Shown here one piece after another: positions 19,205 through 23,021 of a stretch of DNA of 23,021 nucleotides (within the stretch, counting starts at the first letter, position 1; every line of letters begins with the position of its first letter). Source of the DNA: Candidatus Dormiibacterota bacterium (GTDB taxonomy: Bacteria; Chloroflexota; Dormibacteria; Aeolococcales; Aeolococcaceae). The notes under the pieces are model-generated. The model made no database searches. It saw only the letters and a program-made list of their open reading frames with translations, and had not been told where the DNA came from. The stretch covers positions 20,349 through 43,369 of the forward strand of contig PLXL01000087.1 in the NCBI GenBank assembly GCA_003153215.1, read 5' to 3'. The position numbers and the translations under genes were made by a program.

Positions 19205-19849
19205 GTGAACGTGACGCCGACCCCTCTCACCGCCGCCATCGCCTTCGTGATCGCGTACGCGGTGGGTGCGCTGCCCGTCGCCTGGCTGCTGGTCCGCCGG
19301 GAGAAGGGGATCGACCTGCGCCTCTTTGGGGGTACGGGGGCGATCGACACCCTCCGGGCGGCAGGACCCTCCACCGCGCTCCTCGCGGGCCTCATCGAGC
19401 TGCTCAAGGGCGGCGTCGTGGGCCTCACCGCCTTCCTCCTCAGCCACCACACCGACTGGTTCGCGGCGAGCGCCATCGCCGGGTGCGTCGTGGGAGACGC
19501 GTTCCCGATCGGTTTCCGGCGTGGCGGACGCGGGCTGGTGCCGCTGATATCGGGACTGGCGCTCTCCCTTCCCCTCGCCGGTCTCCTCTGCGCGGTCATC
19601 GCCGTTCCGGTGGCGATCTTCACCCGGATGCGGGGAAGCGTCTACGACCTCGCCGTCACCATCGCCGTCCCCCTCGGCCTGCTGCTCGCGAGCTTCGATT
19701 GGCGTACTCTCCCGCCTGCCATCGTGATCGTCCTCGCGCTGGTGGTCCGCTCCCGGCTGCGACGCGGGGCCCGAGCCCGTGCCGCCCTGACCCGTGGCGC
19801 CGGTGCGACCATCCTCGATCTACCCCCCTCACCCAGACAGGAGCCCTGA
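19205..19849 (+). CDS. PlsY-like membrane protein with altered acyltransferase motifs
   Basis: This protein of about 214 residues has five or six hydrophobic segments and aligns by eye with PlsY, the glycerol-3-phosphate acyltransferase that uses PlsX-made acyl-phosphate. The PlsY landmarks are recognisable but changed. The GSxPxG motif becomes GALPVAWLL, losing the Ser. GSGNxGATN becomes GGTGAIDTL, losing the Asn residues. GHxFPVFxxFKGGKG becomes GDAFPIGFRRGGRG, losing the His. The basic tail RSRLRRGARARA is probably cytoplasmic. These losses make ordinary acyltransferase activity doubtful, so a true plsY is expected elsewhere. The start is GTG 19205, with 19199 and 19211 as alternatives. 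The stop abuts the DedA ATG directly, so the two membrane proteins are probably co-translated, perhaps in one lipid-related function. Confidence 0.7.
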   Translation: MNVTPTPLTAAIAFVIAYAVGALPVAWLLVRREKGIDLRLFGGTGAIDTLRAAGPSTALLAGLIELLKGGVVGLTAFLLSHHTDWFAASAIAGCVVGDAFPIGFRRGGRGLVPLISGLALSLPLAGLLCAVIAVPVAIFTRMRGSVYDLAVTIAVPLGLLLASFDWRTLPPAIVIVLALVVRSRLRRGARARAALTRGAGATILDLPPSPRQEP

Positions 19850-20512
19850 ATGCACGCCGTCGCCAGCATTGACAGTCTCGTCTCGGGGTGGGTCGGGACC
19901 TACGGGCTCCTGGCCATCCTCTTGCTCATGACCGTGGAGTCCGTCGGCGTCCCCTTCCCCAGCGAGGTGACCATGCCGGTCGCCGGCTACCTCGCCTCGA
20001 CCGGCTCGCTCAACCTGGTGGCGGTCGTGGTGGTGGGCATCGTGGGCAACCTGGTGGGATCGCTCATCGCGTACGGGCTGGCGGCATGGCTCGGCGAGCC
20101 GGTGCTGCTCGGACCGGGGCGGTACATCGGGATCCGCCCCGACCATGTCGAGATGGCCGACCGATGGTTCCGCCGACACGGGACGGGCGCCGTCTTCTGG
20201 GGCCGACTCCTCCCCGTGATCCGCACCTACATCTCGTTTCCCGCGGGGCTGGCCCGCATCCGGATCACCACCTTCACCGCGATGACGGTCCTCGGGACCC
20301 TCCCCTGGGCGGCGGTCCTGGCCGTCGCCGGCTACGAGGGCGGGAAGAACTGGAACCGCATCTCGGGGCCGATCGGCGACGCCGGGATCGTCCTGGCCGT
20401 GGCGCTGGCGGCGGTGGTCGTCGTCTGGTGGTTCCGAGGCCGGGGGCGCTCGGCGGCCACGGCCTCCGATTCCGCGCGCGCCGGGTCATCGGACCGCAGC
20501 GCGGATGACTGA
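19850..20512 (+). CDS. DedA-family membrane protein
   Basis: DedA proteins are polytopic membrane proteins with the VTT (SNARE-associated) fold. Recent work assigns several members a lipid-carrier or phospholipid flippase-like role. The 220-residue protein shows the re-entrant motif VESVGVPFPSEVTMPVAGYL at about 26-45 and the second signature FWGRLLPVIRTYISFPAGLARI at about 117-138, including the conserved Arg residues. Four or five hydrophobic stretches are visible, ending with one at about 176-196 before a Ser/Arg/Asp-rich tail. ATG 19850 directly follows the PlsY-like stop, with AGGAG at 19839-19843. The ROK kinase start follows its stop by three bases. The order PlsY-like, DedA, ROK therefore looks like one operon, although the kinase has no obvious lipid link. 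Confidence 0.92.
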   Translation: MHAVASIDSLVSGWVGTYGLLAILLLMTVESVGVPFPSEVTMPVAGYLASTGSLNLVAVVVVGIVGNLVGSLIAYGLAAWLGEPVLLGPGRYIGIRPDHVEMADRWFRRHGTGAVFWGRLLPVIRTYISFPAGLARIRITTFTAMTVLGTLPWAAVLAVAGYEGGKNWNRISGPIGDAGIVLAVALAAVVVVWWFRGRGRSAATASDSARAGSSDRSADD

Positions 20513-20515
20513 CGG

Positions 20516-21376
20516 GTGATCGGGCTCGTCGACATCGGCGGGACCAAGTGCCTGGCGAGCGTCACGGGCGACCGCGGGCTGCCGGGGACACCGCTGGTGC
20601 GTCCCACCCCGACCGGCGGGGACCCGGGGGGCTTCCTCTCCGAGATGCTCGACAGCGTCCGCGGCGAGAGCGTGCTGGAGGCGATCGCGGTGGCGACGCC
20701 CGGCCCCTTTGATCGCGAGCGGGCGACGCTCCTCAACCCGCCCGGGCTGTCGGAGGCGTGGCACGGCCTGGACCTTCGGGCGACCCTGGGCAGGCACTTC
20801 GGCTGCCCGGTGTTCGCCGAGAACGACGCCAACTGCGCCGCCCTCGCCGAGGCGCGCTTCGGGGCCGGGCGGGGCTTCCCAACCGTCGCCTACTACACCG
20901 TGAGCACCGGGATCGGTGCTGGCGTGGTGCGGGATGGAGAGCTGGTGATCGCCCGCCACGACACGGAGGCAGGCCACCAGGTGCTCTGGCCCGCGCACCT
21001 GGGCGGCCCGGAGTGCCACTGCGGGGGCCACGGCTGCCTCGAGGCCCTCGCCAGCGGCAACGCCATCCGCAAGCGCTTCGGCGTGGCGCCGGAGGAGCTG
21101 GACGACCCCTCGGCCTGGGCCGAGATCGGCCGCTGGCTGGGTTTGGCGGTGGTCAACACGGTGGCCCTGCTCGACTGCGACGTCGTGGTCTTCGGAGGCG
21201 GGGTGGTCAAGGCCTGGGAGAGGTTCGACCAGGAGCTGCGGCGGACCGTCAGAGAGAGCCTCTTCCTCCAGCCTCCGCCGGAGATCCGGCGGGCCGAGCT
21301 GGGCGACGACCGGAACGTCTGGGGCGCCATGACGCTCGTCCGAGGTTTGGCGCCGCCAGCAACGCTGGTACAGTGA
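20516..21376 (+). CDS. ROK-family sugar kinase (glucokinase-like)
   Basis: ROK proteins phosphorylate glucose or related sugars, or act as sugar-responsive repressors. This 286-residue protein has no N-terminal helix-turn-helix, so the kinase reading is preferred. Visible motifs are the phosphate-binding DIGGTK (6-11), the catalytic Asp in ENDANCAALAE, YTVSTGIGAGVV, and the zinc site ECHCGGHGCLEALASG. A late VVVFGGGVVKAW matches the second ATP motif. The length is close to the usual 300. The sugar specificity cannot be read from the sequence. The start is GTG 20516, three bases after the DedA stop, so translation is probably coupled. The next gene begins five bases after its stop but has its own promoter-like box. 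Confidence 0.93.
   Translation: MIGLVDIGGTKCLASVTGDRGLPGTPLVRPTPTGGDPGGFLSEMLDSVRGESVLEAIAVATPGPFDRERATLLNPPGLSEAWHGLDLRATLGRHFGCPVFAENDANCAALAEARFGAGRGFPTVAYYTVSTGIGAGVVRDGELVIARHDTEAGHQVLWPAHLGGPECHCGGHGCLEALASGNAIRKRFGVAPEELDDPSAWAEIGRWLGLAVVNTVALLDCDVVVFGGGVVKAWERFDQELRRTVRESLFLQPPPEIRRAELGDDRNVWGAMTLVRGLAPPATLVQ
21369..21374 (+). promoter_or_regulatory. -10 box (TACAGT) inside the ROK gene end
   Basis: TACAGT overlaps the last codons of the kinase gene and ends 6 bases before the GTG at 21381. This fits a leaderless message for the 71-residue protein. There is no Shine-Dalgarno site. Confidence 0.4.
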
Positions 21377-21380
21377 CGGG

Positions 21381-21596
21381 GTGTCCAAGCGAGTGAGCAC
21401 GGTCAGCATCGAGGACGTCATCGCCTCCATCGAGACGGCGCGAGACAAGGTGATGGCCGACGAGGTCAAGTCCCTGGTCAAGTTGGGCCTGCCCAAGAGC
21501 GTTGCCTACAAGATGGTGGCGGAGCGCTACCGGCAGCGCAACGAGAACGAAGAGGGCGAAGAGGCCGCGGGTACCCCGTGGCCTGATATGTCCTGA
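21381..21596 (+). CDS. Hypothetical 71-residue protein, mostly helical
   Basis: I do not recognise a family. The frame begins with GTG and encodes a largely helical protein: about residues 9-30 (EDVIASIETARDKVMADEVK), a possible turn at LGLPKS, then a second helix AYKMVAERYRQRNENEEGEE, and a short tail PWPDMS. The turn resembles a helix-turn-helix, but the match is weak. The C-terminus is strongly acidic and there is no signal peptide or membrane segment. GC-rich third positions support coding. The gene is tucked between the ROK kinase (five bases upstream) and gcvPA (115 bases downstream), so it may ride on the operon as well as use its own TACAGT box. Low complexity at the end means a spurious frame is not excluded. 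Confidence 0.65.
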   Translation: MSKRVSTVSIEDVIASIETARDKVMADEVKSLVKLGLPKSVAYKMVAERYRQRNENEEGEEAAGTPWPDMS

Positions 21597-21697
21597 TAGC
21601 GGGAGCGCGGCACCCTTTCTAGTCCGGCCCCGCCCAGATCCTGCGGAGTACCGCCTGGGGAGCGTGCAGCAAGCCGTGTGCGGGCAGGCGCTCGGCA

Positions 21698-21703
21698 TAC
21701 TGT
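21698..21703 (+). promoter_or_regulatory. -10 box (TACTGT) for gcvPA
   Basis: TACTGT ends 8 bases before the gcvPA ATG at 21712, with no Shine-Dalgarno site, so this message too may be leaderless. I see no sign of a glycine riboswitch in the 115-base gap. Confidence 0.45.
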
Positions 21704-21711
21704 GGGCGACC

Positions 21712-23021
21712 ATGGCCTACCTCCCCAACGGAGCCGATGAGCGCCGGCAGATGCTGGAGGCGATCGGCGCCGCCAGCGTGGAGGAGCTGTTCAGGGCGGT
21801 CCCCGAGCGGCTGCGCCACCCCGTGATGGATCTCCCGGAGCCGCTCGCCGAGCAGGACCTGGCCGGCGAGCTGGAGCGTCTGGCGGCCCGAAACCAACCG
21901 CTGGGGGCGCTGGACTCCTTCCTCGGCGCCGGCGTCTACCGCCGCTTCATCCCAGCCATCGTGCGCGCCGCGATCGCCCGCCCCGAGTTCTACACGGCCT
22001 ACACGCCCTACCAGGCCGAGGCATCCCAGGGGACACTCCAGACGATCTTCGAGTTCCAGTCGATGATCTGCGAGCTCACGGGCCTTGACGTGTCCAACGC
22101 CTCTCTCTACGACGGCGCCACTGCGGCCGCGGAGGGCGTGATGATGGCCGTGGCCCAGACCGGGCGGAACCGAGTGGTCGCGGCCGCTGACCTCCACCCC
22201 GAGACACTCGCCGTGATCCGCACATACGGGCGAGGGCGCGGCGTCGAGGTGGTGATCACCGACGACGTGAGCGCGAGGGTGGGGGCCGGCGACGCCTGCG
22301 CCGTCGTCGCCCTGCCCGGGTTTCTCGGGACGGTGGCAGAGATTGCACCTGTGGCCCAGGCCGCCAGAGCGGTCGGAGCCATCTCGATCTGCTGCGCCGA
22401 CCCGATCGCCTGCGCCCTGCTCATCCCACCTGGAGATCTCGGCTTCGACATCGCCGTGGGGGACGGCCAGCCGCTCGGCATCCCACCGTCCTTCGGTGGG
22501 CCCCACCTCGGCTTCATGGCGGTGCGGCAGGAGCTGATGCGGCGCATGCCGGGACGTCTGGTCGGCCTCACCCACGACCACGACGGCAGGCGCGCCTACG
22601 CGCTGACGCTGCAGGCGCGCGAGCAGCACATCCGTCGCGAGAAGGCGACCTCCAACATCTGCACGAATCACGCTCTGACCGCCCTGGCGGCGACCGTCTA
22701 CATGGCCAGGATGGGCGGGGCCGGGATGCGCCGGGTGGCTGAGATCAGCGTCCAGCGCGCCCACGCCCTGGCCGCCCGGCTCACAGCGCTGGACGGCATC
22801 GAGTTGGCCGACCCGGACCACCCCTACCTCTGGGAGTTCGCGCTCCGGGTGCCCGGCGACGCCGGAGACTTCGCCACGGCAATGCGCCACCAGGGGATCG
22901 TGGCCGGCCTGCCGCTCGGGCGGTTCGACCCGGATCGCCACGAGCAGCTCCTGGTCTGCTGTACCGAGACCACCACCCCGGCGTCCCTGGACCGCTACGT
23001 CGAGGCCGCATCCCGAGCTGG
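21712..23021 (+). CDS. gcvPA: Glycine dehydrogenase (decarboxylating) subunit 1, cut at window end
   Basis: GcvPA is the alpha subunit of the P-protein of the glycine cleavage system, which decarboxylates glycine and passes the aminomethyl group to lipoyl-GcvH. About 436 of roughly 450 residues are visible, so only the last few residues are missing. Family signatures are DSFLGAGVYRRFIPAIV, EFYTAYTPYQAEASQGTLQT, FEFQSMICELTGLDVSNASL with YDGATA, PPSFGGPHLGFMA, and QAREQHIRREKATSNICTN. The PLP-binding Lys belongs to the partner subunit GcvPB, which probably follows off the right edge. gcvT and gcvH are not in this window. The ATG at 21712 gives the expected N-terminus (MAYLPNGADERRQML). Confidence 0.96.
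   Translation, partial: MAYLPNGADERRQMLEAIGAASVEELFRAVPERLRHPVMDLPEPLAEQDLAGELERLAARNQPLGALDSFLGAGVYRRFIPAIVRAAIARPEFYTAYTPYQAEASQGTLQTIFEFQSMICELTGLDVSNASLYDGATAAAEGVMMAVAQTGRNRVVAAADLHPETLAVIRTYGRGRGVEVVITDDVSARVGAGDACAVVALPGFLGTVAEIAPVAQAARAVGAISICCADPIACALLIPPGDLGFDIAVGDGQPLGIPPSFGGPHLGFMAVRQELMRRMPGRLVGLTHDHDGRRAYALTLQAREQHIRREKATSNICTNHALTALAATVYMARMGGAGMRRVAEISVQRAHALAARLTALDGIELADPDHPYLWEFALRVPGDAGDFATAMRHQGIVAGLPLGRFDPDRHEQLLVCCTETTTPASLDRYVEAASRA

Noticed and set aside
21597..21711. Possible glycine riboswitch before gcvPA
   Set aside because: The gap is only 115 bases with no visible tandem aptamer structure, and the -10-like box places the start of transcription next to the ATG.
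21619..22941. Minus-strand open frame of 440 codons opposite gcvPA
   Set aside because: gcvPA is clearly coding on the plus strand. The opposite translation is His/Gly/Asp-rich and has no family features.

Overview
The window is a high-GC chromosomal segment (I estimate about two thirds or more G+C; not computed) packed with ordinary bacterial housekeeping genes. I see no insertion sequence, integrase, phage gene, CRISPR array, tRNA or rRNA. The gene set (gyrase, three-domain LigD, bactofilin, a DUF5679-type zinc ribbon, an EF-G2-type GTPase, a GT87-type mannosyltransferase, split glycine decarboxylase GcvPA) together with apparent leaderless starts suggests a Gram-positive-like or Terrabacteria lineage such as Actinomycetota, Chloroflexota or Candidatus Dormibacterota. 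That placement is inference, because no marker here settles the phylum.

Layout. Positions 1-6230 are all on the minus strand. In transcription order they carry ligD, an HNH endonuclease, a secreted C39-like peptidase, and aconitase, which runs off the left edge. A divergent AT-rich promoter region separates ligD from gyrB. Then gyrB, plsX and gyrA (plus strand, 6505-12160) form one tightly overlapping operon ended by a GC hairpin. Next come a 50-residue zinc-ribbon protein (minus), a 49-residue single-pass membrane peptide (plus), a bactofilin (minus) whose start codon overlaps that of a divergent methyltransferase (plus), and a polytopic glycosyltransferase (plus). An EF-G2-like GTPase (minus) converges on the glycosyltransferase. 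A small lipoprotein (plus) overlaps a second methyltransferase (minus) tail to tail. The right end (19205-23021, plus strand) holds a PlsY-like membrane protein with degenerate motifs, a DedA protein, a ROK sugar kinase, a 71-residue unknown protein, and gcvPA, which is cut by the right edge.

How the genes fit together. Two themes stand out. First, membrane-lipid genes sit in unusual places: plsX lies between the two gyrase subunits, and a PlsY-like protein is coupled to DedA. Second, six genes have a TANNNT hexamer 6-8 bases before the start codon and no clear Shine-Dalgarno sequence, which fits leaderless transcription. Most other genes have good Shine-Dalgarno sites or are translationally coupled. 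Upstream of the secreted peptidase there is an array of four short repeats with an exact 11-bp period, resembling sites for PhoB/OmpR-family response regulators. This is the clearest unexplained regulatory element in the window. I did not find a convincing new multigene system. The most promising leads are the PHO-box-like array, the gyrB-plsX-gyrA arrangement, the motif-altered PlsY paralogue and the two unannotated small proteins.
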